A DNA stretch of 64,000 bases, from contig OZ023181.1 in assembly GCA_963995505.1 (NCBI GenBank), forward strand, positions 16,488,221 through 16,552,220. The letters are read 5' to 3'. The notes beneath the pieces were generated by a model. It was not told where the DNA came from, did no database searches, and saw nothing but the letters and a program-made list of their open reading frames with translations. The translations under genes were made by a program, and so were the position numbers. Positions within the stretch are counted from its first letter, which is position 1. The number at the start of each line of letters is the position of its first letter. Of this stretch, positions 12,521-23,329 are shown piece by piece. Source of the stretch: Hypericum androsaemum. Taxonomy: Eukaryota > Streptophyta > Magnoliopsida > Malpighiales > Hypericaceae.

Positions 12521-12639
12521 TTGCCCTACTAAGAAGTTTGGTCTTGGTCTCTGATTCACTTGGTAGCGACCCATTTCACAATATTGCCTTATTTTTCCGA
12601 CGCATGACCTGAGCAAATTGTGGCCTAGATAAACAACAT

Positions 12640-13560
12640 TCGTGGGAATCGCACTTGCCCTTAAATGCTGTTTCCTTAAAAAAAAAAAGGTTCACGAATG
12701 CTCACTCTTTCTTTTTCAGATTACTGAGCGCTTACTCTTTGCCTGGCCGGCGTCCACCAATATTTTTGTCGCTTCCAAGTTTTTCCCGAAAGCTAAGCAA
12801 TTGTTTTGCCTTTGCCCCCTTTTCCATTTGGTAAGAACTGCTTTTTTTAATATAATTTTGTAAGAATTTCTTAGACCTCACATTGTTGGCTGCTTGCAGT
12901 AGTTTAGAAACATCCGTCCGACCGCTTACCAATTATTTTGACAAGCGAATTCTGTCAGAATATAGAGCAAGGAAATCTAATGGAAGCCTGAAGAAAAAAT
13001 ATCTACTGAAAGCTATACTTACCCTTTTCCCAGGGGCTTTAGGCCCCATAGCATTTAAGTTCGTGAATTACATCGAAACAAGTAATAGGGACATACATAA
13101 TGAAGCTAGAATCTATGACCCAATTTTGTCCGAGCATCTTATCCAAATTTTCTTAATCCAATCCAAAATTTTAAGATAATTGGTAGAAAGATTTTTAAAT
13201 TTTTTGATAAATAAATTTTATTAATTAATATATTATTTACAAACCACGGAGTGAGTAGAATTTTTTTCAAACAAATTACAGGCGCCGGCCTCGTCAAAAT
13301 TCTGACCGGTAAAATCCGTTGGAAAAAAAGACCGTTTTCTGTCCATAACACTACTATACGCGATTCTACACTCAAAACCACCAAATAAAAACAAATTACA
13401 CTTAGCTTCCCTGCTATTAAAACACATGTAAACTCCACTCTCTATATATCCAGCCAATATTGGTTTTCTCGGCCAGAACTACCTCCAAGCCCATCCAAAA
13501 TATTCAAGTTGCACCGGAAGTAAGATTTCTAATTTAGAAAGTCATTACACTTGCAAATAA
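12640..13560. other. Intergenic DNA, nothing recognised
   Basis: AT-rich sequence. A 98-codon open frame at 12883-13179 has no recognisable domain and is not called a gene. Confidence 0.45.
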
Positions 13561-13563
13561 CGA

Positions 13564-13806
13564 TTATCTCAACACGTCCGCGACACAGTTGGCCTCACGA
13601 TGATCTCCACCAGCCAATGTCCAAGCCTCCTGGTAGGCGCGTGAGGAGATGATGACAAGGAGTCCACCTTTTGAAGTTTGCATGTAGCCTAAGTAACCAA
13701 AAGCCCAATTTCCTTTTCCAACAGCGAGAAGAGAATCCTTCTCAGGATTTTGTTGTGAGAATAAGTGAACAAGTAATCCGAGACGAATCTGGAGTGGTCG
13801 TCCCAA
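13564..13806 (-). pseudogene. Possible RNase H-like retroelement remnant
   Basis: The minus-strand frame ends in GGDHREANCVADVLR, which resembles the HREAN-VAD-L signature closing plant LINE RNase H domains. The preceding 60 residues do not clearly match the domain. Evidence rests on this one motif, so it may be coincidence. Confidence 0.3.
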
Positions 13807-14440
13807 GATCGGTTTAAAATTATGCTAGGCTATGCTACGGAAAGGAAAACGATACAAGAAAAAATAGAGTAGTTGGTTGTTGTGTTGATCATCTTCTCCG
13901 TCGCCCAAGTCCCCTTTATATAGCACGTCTTAACTTAGCTCCATCTTTCCCGGGCAAGAAATCTCATCCCGAGTGAATATATTATTTCCAAATCATCCCG
14001 GCTTAGAATAGGAAAATGTAAGCCGTCTTCTCAAATGAGCAGATCTCGTCTTTGAATAGGAAGTTTCAAACCGTGACGACCAAACAACCACGGCCTAAAG
14101 AAAAACCTACCAAGTCTTGCCCGAATCTCGGGAATCCCGGCTCAACTTAGGAAAATATAAGCCGTCTCAACCTCCACGAACCTTCTATGAAGATCTCGTC
14201 TTAAGCCCGTCATCGCCCAAACAACTTACCGCCTTTAAGCCCAAAGCAAACTCAAAATAGGCCCAAGCTGATGCCTTCATAACCAAAGTGGACCTGCTTC
14301 TCGCTTTGAGGCCCATAACGGGAACTTCCACCCGCGTCGATTGCTTCCCGCTTCCGAGTGAGTTACAACCTAACTGCTCTTTCCTCCTGCTTTGACCCTC
14401 ATGGCGGTATCATCTTCCCGCCTAGAGGCCAAAAACAGGA
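13807..14440. other. Unassigned, possibly LTR-retrotransposon-derived
   Basis: Non-coding stretch with several cccggct/ggcttag-like blocks and a tatatag motif near 13917. It looks like LTR or untranslated retroelement DNA but no boundary, PBS or PPT was found. Confidence 0.25.
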
Positions 14441-14449
14441 GCCTCGCTT

Positions 14450-14640
14450 CCCACCTACGAAGGCCAAACGGGCTTCTCGCCTTCGGCTTCCCCCCTTGCG
14501 CTTCTTGCCTTTAGCCTCTCGCCTTTGGCTTCCCGGCTTCCTGCCTCCCGCCTCCCACCTTCAGGCTCCTGCCTCCCGCCTCCCGCCTTCAGCCTCCCAC
14601 CTTCGGCCTCCCGCCTATAAGCACGTAGCGGGAGGCGAAA
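14450..14640 (+). repeat. GC-rich degenerate minisatellite
   Basis: Imperfect tandem copies of a roughly 15-bp unit close to cctcccgccttcggc, GC-rich against AT-rich surroundings. The run stops at the cctataagcacg segment near 14611. It makes proline/arginine-rich open frames on both strands that should not be read as genes. Confidence 0.65.
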
Positions 14641-15276
14641 CACATCGGGCCCAAACCGAAGCCCAGAGTGGAGGACGTTGTCAAACCCGGACGTACCAAA
14701 CAACAAACCTGAACCTCACTTGCTCTTCGAACGCGGACATGACCATCTTCCCAAAAACCCAAAACGCTATATTTACACTTCAACAAATTCGAATAATAAC
14801 TTACCGGCTTTCTTTCTAGGTGACAAAAAGTCCAACCCTTTCAAAAAACTTGTCTATCAATCGTTGTAAATATGTTACCGATTTTCATTCCGAATTATCT
14901 AAACTTAAGATTCTAATCTTATTTAAAAGATAAATTTCTAATAATATGTCTACATTCATAATGTTTAAATCTAAAGACTCCTTTCGATGCTCGTCTAATA
15001 TCCGAAACGGGAGGCACCCAACAGAGACACACACCCGGACCAAGACTCGAGTTGTGATTTTTCTTCCCTAGTTCAGTCCACCGTGGCAAATCAAGAGGCT
15101 CCTGCCTCAAGAATCCTCTCCTCCAAACAAAAATAGCAATAAAAACAATGCAATCCACAAAAATTCCCTCCACGTAAATGACACAGAAAAAAAGGCAACC
15201 ATTCAGCTCAAGTTCATAACAGGAACTGAGCAGAGCCAACTCAGAGTCTTCCGGCGCGATTTCGCCAATAATTTAG
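14641..15276. other. Upstream region of the CGLD27 gene
   Basis: No gene seen. It should contain the CGLD27 promoter and 5' UTR, but I see no clear TATA box or other confident element. Confidence 0.4.
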
Positions 15277-16930
15277 ATGCTCAGGCTAAATGTTTACTGC
15301 TCTCTAGTACCTACTCCTAGGCCGACCGGACTTGGAGGCAGCTATCAACCATGGCTCATTGGATGTCGTCGGGCGCATAGCCGGTTGGCTCGAGTCTGCA
15401 TCAGGGCCGTGAAGGACGAGAGCAACGGAGGTAGCAGCAGCTCTCCAGGCCAAAGCTGGGATCCGGGGTTAGAGGTCGAGGTCCCTTATGAGCAAAGGCC
15501 GGTATGTCTGCTCTGCCACCATGTTAGAAGCATTTCAGAGACGAGAATGGGAACTTTATGGATGAATTCTTAACGCATAACTTGGAGCAGGTGAACGAGT
15601 ACTCGTCCTTGAAAGATGGAACCTTATATTCATGGGGTGAACTTGGCCGTGGACCCTTCTTCATTCGCCTCGGAGTCCTCTGGTTGGTGGCTTTCACAAC
15701 ACTTGGAGTTCCAGTAGCAGCTGCAAGCTTCAACCCTTCAAGGGTAAGTTAAAAACCGTCAGAAAGGCGAGAGAATTAAGTCTTGTGATAACAATAAAGT
15801 TAAAGACACCATGTGTATACTCCGTATATGAAATATTTTGTCTGAAAGGTCTTAAGTGATTTAATTAGTACTATCCATATCAATAAGGTGTAACTACTTT
15901 TCTGGCACACATCATAAAGAAACTCCAAATTTAAACGTACTTGACTTGGAGTAGACTCTGGATGAGTGACTTCTTGGAAAATTTTCCGGGATATGTGCGA
16001 GTGAGAACAAAGTACGCTAAAAAAGCTCATGTTGATCTGTAGAGACAGTCGGTCAAATCACAGAACCTTATGTACATGATATCATCTAATATACCGCATC
16101 TCTCCTAATTTTCTTGCCGCTCTGAATCTGTTACCAAAGTGCAGGAGCCCTTAAGGTTCGTGCTAGCAGCTGGGACAGGAACGCTATTCCTCGTTTCGCT
16201 CATCGTCCTAAGAATCTATCTGGTACAGAGTTTCCTTGCACTTGACACCGTAAGCTCGTGACTTAACCAAACAATCACCATAACAACCATAAAAACTGCA
16301 GGGATGGAGTTATGTTGGTGATAGGCTTCTCTCAGCTGTGATCCCATACGAAGAGAGTGGATGGTATGATGGACAAATGTGGGCCAAACCACCGGAGGTT
16401 GGTTAGTTCACACTCTCTGTTATGGGAAGCCCAAAGGGCAAGCATAAACTGAACTAACCACCACATCTTTGCCTGCCCTTTACAGATCTTGGCTCGAGAC
16501 AGACTACTTGGTTCTTACAAGGTCAGAAGATTTCATGCTCCACATTCTACAATGTCTCATAATGAAACAATACTTGTTTCCACAGGTTAAACCGGTCATC
16601 AAGTTGCTGAAACAAACGCTGGTAGGAACTGGAGCCGTACTTGTTACTGCAGTACTGCTGTTTATATTTGCTACCCCGGTTGAGGAGTTCTTCCGGAACA
16701 CATTCTCCGCGAAACGGACGACATCATCGGAGCCAGCTTCAGATATCAGCACAAAGTACACTGTCAGTAGAGAAGAGTTGCTGAGACTGCCAGCGGAGGT
16801 GAAGACTGACGATGAATTAGCTGCCGCCGCTGCCCAAGCTGCGGATGGAAGGCCGGTTTACTGCAGGGACAGATATTATCGGGCGTTAGCAGGCGGACAA
16901 TACTGCAAATGGGAGGATTCAACTAAATAG
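15277..16930 (+). CDS. CGLD27: CGLD27-like plastid membrane protein (DUF1230/Ycf36), 6 exons
   Basis: Predicted 310-aa nuclear-encoded plastid protein conserved in the green lineage and diatoms; in Arabidopsis CGLD27 has been linked to iron deficiency. Exons, all phase 0: 15277-15501, 15591-15743, 16145-16222, 16302-16397, 16486-16521, 16586-16930. Residues 1-45 are rich in Arg, Ser and Leu like a chloroplast transit peptide. The core starts EVEVPYEQRPVNEYSSLKDG. Membrane segments are visible near 95-117, 132-152 and 208-228. The signature VGDRLLSAVIPYEESGWYDG, then GQMWAKPPEILARDRLLGSYKVKP marks the family, and the C-terminus keeps CRDRYYRALAGGQYCKW. Its Arabidopsis neighbour SBT1.7 is also in this window. 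Exon joins are inferred from frame; the start codon is the first suitable ATG. Confidence 0.92.
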
Positions 16931-18177
16931 TTCAGACAATGACACCATGTGGGTTGTTAAGAAGTTCATAGTTTGTAACTTTCTTCATCTGGGATCAGTC
17001 TTTTATATGTTTTGATCTCCTCAATCTTTTTGCACCGCGAAAGAATTAATGTAATTAGAAGATAGGGTCCCATGGAAAGATTCTCTTCGGGCAATTTGGC
17101 AAATTGTTTAGGGGTTACTGGGAGCGACGAAGTCTAAACTTTCGTGAGGGGGGCAATCCGCGAGGTGATAGAAATACGCAAATGGGCGAATTAAATAGAG
17201 TACTAGATACTTTTTCATATTGCATATGTAATATGATATAATTTTATCTAGTGTATAATCGTATGAGATTAATGTTGAAAGACATTATAGGCGATGTAGT
17301 CATTAACAAGTGTAACTACTTGTTATTGTTGGCGAGTATTTTTCTGAGTATATACAACTATACTTATAAAAAACTATATTTGTGCACCGGTACTATCATA
17401 GACATAGTATGATCTTTCCTCTGAGCTGGTCCCTAATCCAGTAATTGTTGCTGATGGAAGCTGCCCATTGGGCTGGACCAGGAAATTATGACAGGGATGA
17501 GAACCTGTCGTCGGTCTTACTAAATGAAGGTGACTGGTTGTTCGTGCAGTACATTTGTCGGCTGTTACGAGTTGCTGGTGTATCATCGTCGTCCACTATG
17601 GAGCCACGGTGAAATTACAACGACAGGCCATCTCATTGCAAATTTGTTGGAGAAATGGCCAAGAACCCGTGCTATTCTGGAGGAGGCGCTCGGGAGCTGT
17701 CAATCCAGATAGTCTCTTCCTTGGCCTATCATGTTGACCTTAATGGGGTAGGTGTGACTATGAATCGAATCGGGATTTGGATTGGATTCGAATTTATTCG
17801 TCAAAATTTGATTCGCATTTGTATCGGCTCATGTGAATCCGAATTTGTATTTTAGTTTATCTTTGAACAAATTGAATATGAATCTAGACATCCTTAATTC
17901 GTCAATTTGCCGAATTAAAAAGCATTTGGCCTAGCAGCACAAGGCGTAAAACGATCTAACTGAGTTCCAGGATTCAAAATCTGGCAAGGGTGTAATTACT
18001 CGGTATACAAATTTATTTATTTATTTTTTAAATGGCGAATCTAATTTTTGATTTGAACGGTTGATTCAACACATTATGTATAAAAAATAAATAATTAAAT
18101 AAGATCGAATTGAAAAAGGGGGAAAACTGAAATTCACTCTTAATCCCCCCTCACGTTACACCATCTACAATTTTTTT
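16931..18177. other. 3' flank of CGLD27 and intergenic DNA
   Basis: Likely 3' UTR to about 17050, then AT-rich DNA. Short frames at 17374-17855 overlap on both strands and none shows a known domain. The T-run at 18171-18177 borders the next element. Confidence 0.45.
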
Positions 18178-19464
18178 GGGCAAATTACTCTCAGTTTTCT
18201 GTATTATAGTTTTATCATTCGTAGATCCCTGTGTTATGAAAATAGTGTGTGAGGTCCCTGTATTTTAAAAAATATTGGTCTGAGGTCCCTGGTCACCGGA
18301 TCAGAGATTTTTTCTATCGGAGAGCCATCTGAAATGACCAAAATACTCTTAAACAAAAAATAAAAAAACTCACCTTCTTCCACCTTTAAACACCAAGAAT
18401 ATCTAATTAGAACACCAAGAACAACCAATTGGATATTCTTACTTCTCGAGCTTCCTCGTCTTTGCTCTCCACCTCGACGAACCTGATCCAATCACGGCGG
18501 TGTCATCCACCAAACCCCAAATCCCGGCAGCTTCATATATCAACCCAGATCAAAATTTTCTATCCGGTGCAGGAAGCTCTCAACTCCAACCGATTCGCCC
18601 CACCCTCGGAAGGGGATGATATTTCTGTGTCGGTGTGGGGGTTCCTCTCTTGAAGGACGAGAGGAGCGACGTGGTCCTCCTGAAGTTCCTTCGTGCGAGG
18701 GACTTCCAGGTGGGCGAGGCCCTGGCGATGCTCAAGAACACGACCCAATGGCGGGTCTGATTCGGGATCGAGAGAATTGCCGAGGATGAGCTCGGGGACG
18801 ACTGGGAAAAAGTGATGTTCATGCACGGCCACAACTGTTCCTGGTCGGGGTCATGGTAGAATTGGGGGTTTAGGGTTATCTTTGGATTTTCTTGATTTTT
18901 AGCTTCGCCGATTTGGGGGTTTCTTCGTCTTGGTCGTCCTCTGGTCGAATTGTTCTTGATTATTAGCTCCGTCGATTGTCCTCTGGTGGAATTGTTCGCG
19001 GTGAGGGACTTTTTGCTCGTGTGGCTTATCGGCAACGACGAGGGACTTCTTGCTCGTGGGTCTTCGTCAGCGGCGACGAGGGACTTCTTGCTCTTGTGGC
19101 TTCTCGACGGCAACGAGGGACTCCAGGTCAGAGGAGACGATTGCCGACGGCCGGAGAGGAGGAGACAGTCGCCGCTGACGGTTCTTGGTGTTCTAATTGA
19201 GTGTGAAGGTGGTGGGGCATAAGGTTAAGAGTTTTCCGCTGACGGCAACGCGAGTTTAATTAGATGTTCTTGGTGTTCTAATTGGATATTCTTGGTGTTT
19301 AAAGATTGAAGAAGGTGGGTTTTTTTTGTTTAGGGGTATTTTGCTCATTTCAGATAGCTCTCCGTTGGAGAAAATCTCTGATCTGGTGACCAGGGACCTC
19401 AGGCCAATATTTCTTAAAACACAGGGACCTCACACACTGTTTCTATAACACAGGGACCTGCGGG
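18178..19464. mobile_element. Pack-MULE, TIR family A, carrying a patellin fragment
   Basis: A 1.29-kb element with long inverted ends. The left end (18178 onward) begins gggcaaattactctcag and the right end finishes gggtaatttgtcc at 19464. The arms run inward about 240 bp, including ggtccctggtcacc / ggtgaccagggacc and the matching blocks ttcttggtgttctaattgga near 19267 and its complement near 18402-18430. Both flanks are runs of seven Ts, so the TSD is not resolvable to nine bases. The interior carries a host-gene fragment (18568-18830), which is what defines a Pack-MULE. No transposase. Confidence 0.85.
18568..18830 (+). pseudogene. Captured patellin-like (Sec14/CRAL-TRIO N-terminal) fragment
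   Basis: The translation gives EALNSNRFAPP, then, in the next frame, VPLLKDERSDVVLLKFLRAR, DFQVGEALAMLKNTTQWR and FGIERIAEDELGDDWEKVMF. This is the segment just before and at the CRAL-TRIO N-terminal domain of plant patellins (phosphoinositide-binding Sec14-like proteins of membrane trafficking and cell-plate formation). It carries a one-base deletion near 18640 (VWG to VPLL) and a TGA near 18758-18760 where patellins have Glu. The match stops abruptly after FMHGH. It is a captured, non-functional piece. Confidence 0.85.
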
Positions 19465-20319
19465 TAATTTGTCCTTTTTTTCCTTAATCCAATCATAATG
19501 ACAATTGGTACAATATTATTTGTTGAAATAGATACTAGTAGATATTATTTGTTTGGTTATCATAATTAATATTATCTATTAATAAAAATAAAATTATAAA
19601 AATTAGTATTTTTCAATTGTCTTTAAATAGAGTCAAATATTGACATATTTTGATACACAATCTTGTATTCCAACTTTGTAATCTTAATTTTATTATTTTA
19701 TTTTAATTTTTCCTTGTTAAAATATTGGATGCATAATTTATATATTTATTACAATTTATATGTAAACATAAATTAAATTATAGATAATATGTGGATGTGA
19801 GAGAAATTAATTATTTATTTGGCGAACGAATTAGATTAGATCACCAATAAATATGATAAAAAATTGGGTTAAATTGAATAGTAATTTAATGAGAGAGAAA
19901 TTAATTATTTATTTGGTGAGCAGATTGGATCCGCTCACTACAAACATGCTTGTCCCGTCTCCTCACTAGAACTAGCGACCTACGGAGCATGGACTACGCA
20001 TGCCCGTCTCGTCTCCTCACCTGCCGGCCATAGAGGTGGGGCTCACGGGTACGGTATCCAAAAGAATTCAAAAAAAATAAAAATATAAAATATAATTTGG
20101 ACGAATCCAATTCGAAATCGGCATTTTTATAATTCATATTCGTTTCTGGACAAATCAAATATCAATATTAATATTGATAATTCGAATTCGTCTGAATTCG
20201 AACCGTGCTTACCCTACCTTAACCCAATCCATCGGTGGATGGGTGAAAAAGCACTCCTTATTAATTATGAAAACACTTGGCAAAAATAATTAATTCTGGA
20301 AACACAGGAGTATGAGCGT
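19465..20319. other. AT-rich intergenic repeat DNA
   Basis: No gene. About 19800-19925 holds two copies of a block containing gagagaaattaattatttat roughly 90 bp apart. Related sequence in the opposite orientation occurs near 49990-50130, so this is probably a dispersed repeat family. Around 19960-20030, ctcgtctcctcac-like blocks recur. Confidence 0.45.
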
Positions 20320-20435
20320 TAGTTGTACGTGGGGGTAATTTTCCAAAAAGGGATTTATTTCCCTGACAATTCCCTGAATGAGGTTGTCAGGGGATGTTTT
20401 CCTTGTCTGGGGTCGAGCCAGAAACTGCTCAACGA

Positions 20436-20530
20436 GAAACATTTTTTGTTTTGCCACAAACCGCTCCACGGGGAGCATTTTTTGGTTTGCCAAAAACCGC
20501 TCCACCTGGAGCATTTTTTGGTTGTCACCG
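20436..20530 (+). repeat. Hairpin-unit cluster, left arm
   Basis: Two to three units of about 42 bp, each made of a gctcc...ggagc micro-palindrome plus attttttggtttgcc-like spacer. The same unit recurs at 21245-21350 and 21640-21760. Confidence 0.7.
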
Positions 20531-20587
20531 AAAAAAAAAATTAGCTGCACTAAGGAGGGGGAGAAAATCCAAATAAAAACACACAAT

Positions 20588-20662
20588 GGCTCTTGTTCGG
20601 AATCGAACCGAAAACTTCCACAATTTTAAATAAGCACTCTAACCAACCAATCTACAAGAGCC
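20588..20662 (-). pseudogene. tRNA-like sequence, left arm
   Basis: On the minus strand a 75-nt unit starts ggctcttgtagattgg and ends in caagagcc. The termini can pair over 8 bp, an A-box-like tagattggttgg is present, and ggttcgattcc fits the B-box consensus. The anticodon arm is not convincingly formed. It is a tRNA-derived or tRNA-like relic. Confidence 0.55.
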
Positions 20663-21244
20663 TATTGACTTATAACTTTGTAATAAATAATATATTACAT
20701 ATATACGATTTCTATGAAATATCTAATATATTACATAAATACATATTTATATAAAATAATATTTATTACATAAATACGTATTTATGTAATATTTTTTATT
20801 ATATAAATATGTATGTAATATATTATCTATATTTATGTAATATATTATTATTTATGTATATTATATATATTTATATTTATGTAATATATTATTTATTAAA
20901 TAAATATGTATTTATGAAATATATTATTTTTAAATAAATACGTATTTCATAAATATATTATTTATTAAATAAATATGTACTTATGAAATATGTATTTATG
21001 AAATAAGTCTTTATTTTTTTTGTATTTAGCTGGGTGTATTATATTACGAAATTAGTTGTTCATATTAATTTCAAGATAGAATTTTTTATTTGGAGTTACT
21101 TTTTCATTGCAACCTTATCAAAGGAAATTCCAAAATATTATTATTTTTAATAAACATTACTTCCTCTGTATTTTTAATGAACAAGTTGGATAATGGTTAA
21201 GACCGGGTTCTGGTTTAAATGGGACAATTAAATTGGTAAAAAAA

Positions 21245-21350
21245 GAAAACGCTCCCGACGGAGCGATTTTTGGTATAAAAAAAAAAGCTCCCGGCGGAGC
21301 GGTTTTTGGAAAAACAAAAAACGCTCCTAGCGGAGCGGCTTTTGGTAAAA
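21245..21350 (-). repeat. Hairpin-unit cluster, centre
   Basis: Three tandem units with palindromes such as gctcccggcggagc, separated by A-rich spacers; minus-strand period about 42 bp. It lies outside the inverted arms, so the unit has spread beyond the inverted duplication. Confidence 0.7.
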
Positions 21351-21483
21351 AAAAAGTTTTTTCGGTAATTTTCCTTCGCTTTGGGTAATTTTGTTTGGAA
21401 CCCTTATTTATGTAATATATTACATATTTCATAGAAATCGTATATATATAATATATTATTTATTACAAAGTTATAAGTCAATA

Positions 21484-21558
21484 GGCTCTTGTAGATTGGT
21501 TGGTTAGAGTGCTTATTTAAAATTGTGGAGATCTTCGGTTCAATTCCGAACAAGAGCC
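21484..21558 (+). pseudogene. tRNA-like sequence, right arm
   Basis: Inverted partner of the left-arm copy. The ends ggctcttg and caagagcc pair, and the T-arm ttcgg-ttcaatt-ccgaa forms a perfect 5-bp stem with a 7-nt loop (B box ggttcaattcc). The D-arm region tagattggttgg resembles an A box with two deviations. The anticodon stem is poor, so I do not call a working tRNA. Confidence 0.55.
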
Positions 21559-21639
21559 ATTATGTGTTTTTATTTGGATTTTTTCCCCCTTCTCAGTGCA
21601 GCTAATTGCAGCTAATTTTTTTTTCGGTGACAACCAAAA

Positions 21640-21760
21640 AATTCTCCCCGTAGAGCGGTTTTTGGCAAACCAAAAAAGACTTCCGGTGGAGCGGTTTTTG
21701 GCAAAACAAAAAATACGCTGCCCGAGCAGCGGTTTCGTGCGAAGGAAAAACGTTCCCCAC
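21640..21760 (-). repeat. Hairpin-unit cluster, right arm
   Basis: Three diverged units (gagcggtttttggcaaa-type spacer with paired gagcag/ctgctc-like arms), inverted relative to the left-arm cluster. Confidence 0.6.
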
Positions 21761-22026
21761 TGAGCAGTTTCTGGCTCGACCCCAGACAAGAAAAATATCC
21801 CCTGACAATCTAATTCAGAGAATTGTCGAGGAAATAAACCTTCTTTTGAAAAATTACTCTGTACATCCATGTAGTTGCCTGAAGTTGAATCAATACGTCA
21901 TCGCCATGGCACCGACTCGACTTTTATCATGATTGGACTTACACACCGCGTAGAACTTAGAATTATCATTCTGTATATTTTTTCAATGAGTAACATACTG
22001 TAGCATACTGTATATTACAAAACTAA

Positions 22027-22565
22027 CATACTGTAGCATACTTGTACTATATTGGAAGATATTATTTTGAAACCAATTGGAAGATATTATTACATGAGGA
22101 ACATTAGGCACTTTGTCATGTCATGGTATAAATAGTATCATAGAAAGAATAGAGAATCATTTTGATGTTTTTGTAAACAACTATTATCTTTCTAAGAGAA
22201 AACATATCTTTCTCTTCTCTTCCTCTCTATCTCCTTCTTTCCCCCCTTTTCCCTCTTTTCCGATTAGGGTTCTTAGTCCCTTTCTTGATCAAGATCGTTA
22301 CATGTAATGTCCCTGATTAAAGGATTAGGATTCAACAACCGTAATTGATAGAAATGGGGGAAAAGAGAGAATTGAGATGAGAAGAGAGGAGAGGAGAGAT
22401 AGAAGAGGGAAGAAAGAATGGAACGTCTGTTCCTTGGATTCAATTTGGCAAAATATCATAATGATTCCCTATTCTTTATATGATACAATTTATACCCTGA
22501 CATGACAAAGTGCCTAATGGTCCTCATCTAATAATATCTTCCAATCTAGTACAAGTATGTTACAA
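22027..22565. repeat. Foldback repeat of about 540 bp
   Basis: The left arm from about 22027 (tagcatacttgtactat, then aggcactttgtcatgtca) is the reverse complement of the right arm ending near 22565 (tgacatgacaaagtgccta, then tagtacaagtatg). Pairing continues inward through a pyrimidine-rich block (22200-22262) and its purine-rich partner (about 22355-22425). No coding content; TSD not identified. Confidence 0.75.
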
Positions 22566-22827
22566 ATACGTATTTATATTCAAACTTTCTTTTCCAAAAA
22601 AAGTGTCAAACCTTAGCTACATAACTAATGTACACCTAATAAATTGTCTATGAGAGAATGCGCTTAACATAAGGACCATGCTTATACATTCAATTTAAAA
22701 TTAAAAGTAGCATGGTCCGCTCTTGACCTTCGGAATTCTGTATAGACTACATAAAATGTGGTCTTCTCTAAATCAATAACAAAATTGTTAAAAAATGCCA
22801 TTCTCCCATCTTAAAATTTAATAACTG

Positions 22828-23287
22828 GGCGTTGGATGATCGAGTGAAGACCACATGAGAGTACGAGCATCCACCAAGTGAATGGCGAGCAAAAAGTGGA
22901 TTTCGTGAAGGACCTAGCGGTCGCTAGGGGGGGGGGGGGGGGGGTTGGGTTGGGGGGGAGCCACTCCAAGTGAAGGAGAAAGTGTAGCCACTCCAAGTGA
23001 AGGAGAAAGAGAGAAAAAGATAGAAGAGGAGAGAGTGAGCCAAGTGTATTGGCATCCATTGTAAGAGCAAGTGAAGCTCCATTGTGTGAAGTATAGTAGA
23101 ATCTCTCCTGGCTTGGTAGTCCCGGATGTAGATCATTGTGAATCGGACCAGGTAACCAAATATTGTGTCCCTCCTTGTGCTTTCCTTTGTGTTTGTGTTC
23201 GATCTTCTCGTTGTGTTCGTGATTTGCTCAGTGCGTGTGTTCATTGTGTTGCTTGGGTCCACCTGGGAAGTGGGTGTTTCCCCAACA
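22828..23287 (+). repeat. 5' LTR of the copia element (truncated, rearranged)
   Basis: Starts at ggcgttggatgatcgag, which is internal in the 3' LTR, and ends in ccccaaca. Compared with the 3' LTR it has lost the segment between the first ctagcg palindrome and the agccactccaag block. That segment is replaced by an 18-G homopolymer (22927-22944), a G/T-rich stretch and a local duplication of agccactccaagtgaaggag. Confidence 0.85.
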
Positions 23288-23289
23288 AC

Positions 23290-23301
23290 TGGTATCAGAG
23301 C
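23290..23301 (+). other. Primer-binding site (initiator tRNA-Met)
   Basis: tggtatcagagc, complementary to the 3' end of plant initiator tRNA-Met, two bases after the LTR end. This is the standard minus-strand primer site. Confidence 0.93.
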
Positions 23302-23329
23302 CCGGGTTTAAGGCGTGGAGGGAGCAATT

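Larger units (their letters stand above)
20320..21875. repeat. 1.55-kb foldback with tRNA-like sequence in each arm
   Basis: Large inverted repeat. The left arm (about 20325-20720) and right arm (about 21405-21870) are reverse complements over about 400 bp with small indels. Both contain the ggggtcgagccagaaactgc block, hairpin units built on ggagc/gctcc, and a 75-nt tRNA-like sequence. The 700-bp centre is extremely AT-rich (variants of ttatgtaatatatta) and contains another hairpin cluster at 21245-21350. It encodes nothing recognisable. It may be a foldback transposon or an inverted duplication of a tRNA-related repeat. Confidence 0.85.

Noticed and set aside
12883..13179. 98-codon open frame
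   Set aside because: No domain, no supporting splice or promoter signals.
21484..21558. Functional tRNA gene
   Set aside because: Acceptor and T arms fit, but the anticodon arm pairs poorly and no sensible anticodon can be assigned; kept as tRNA-like.
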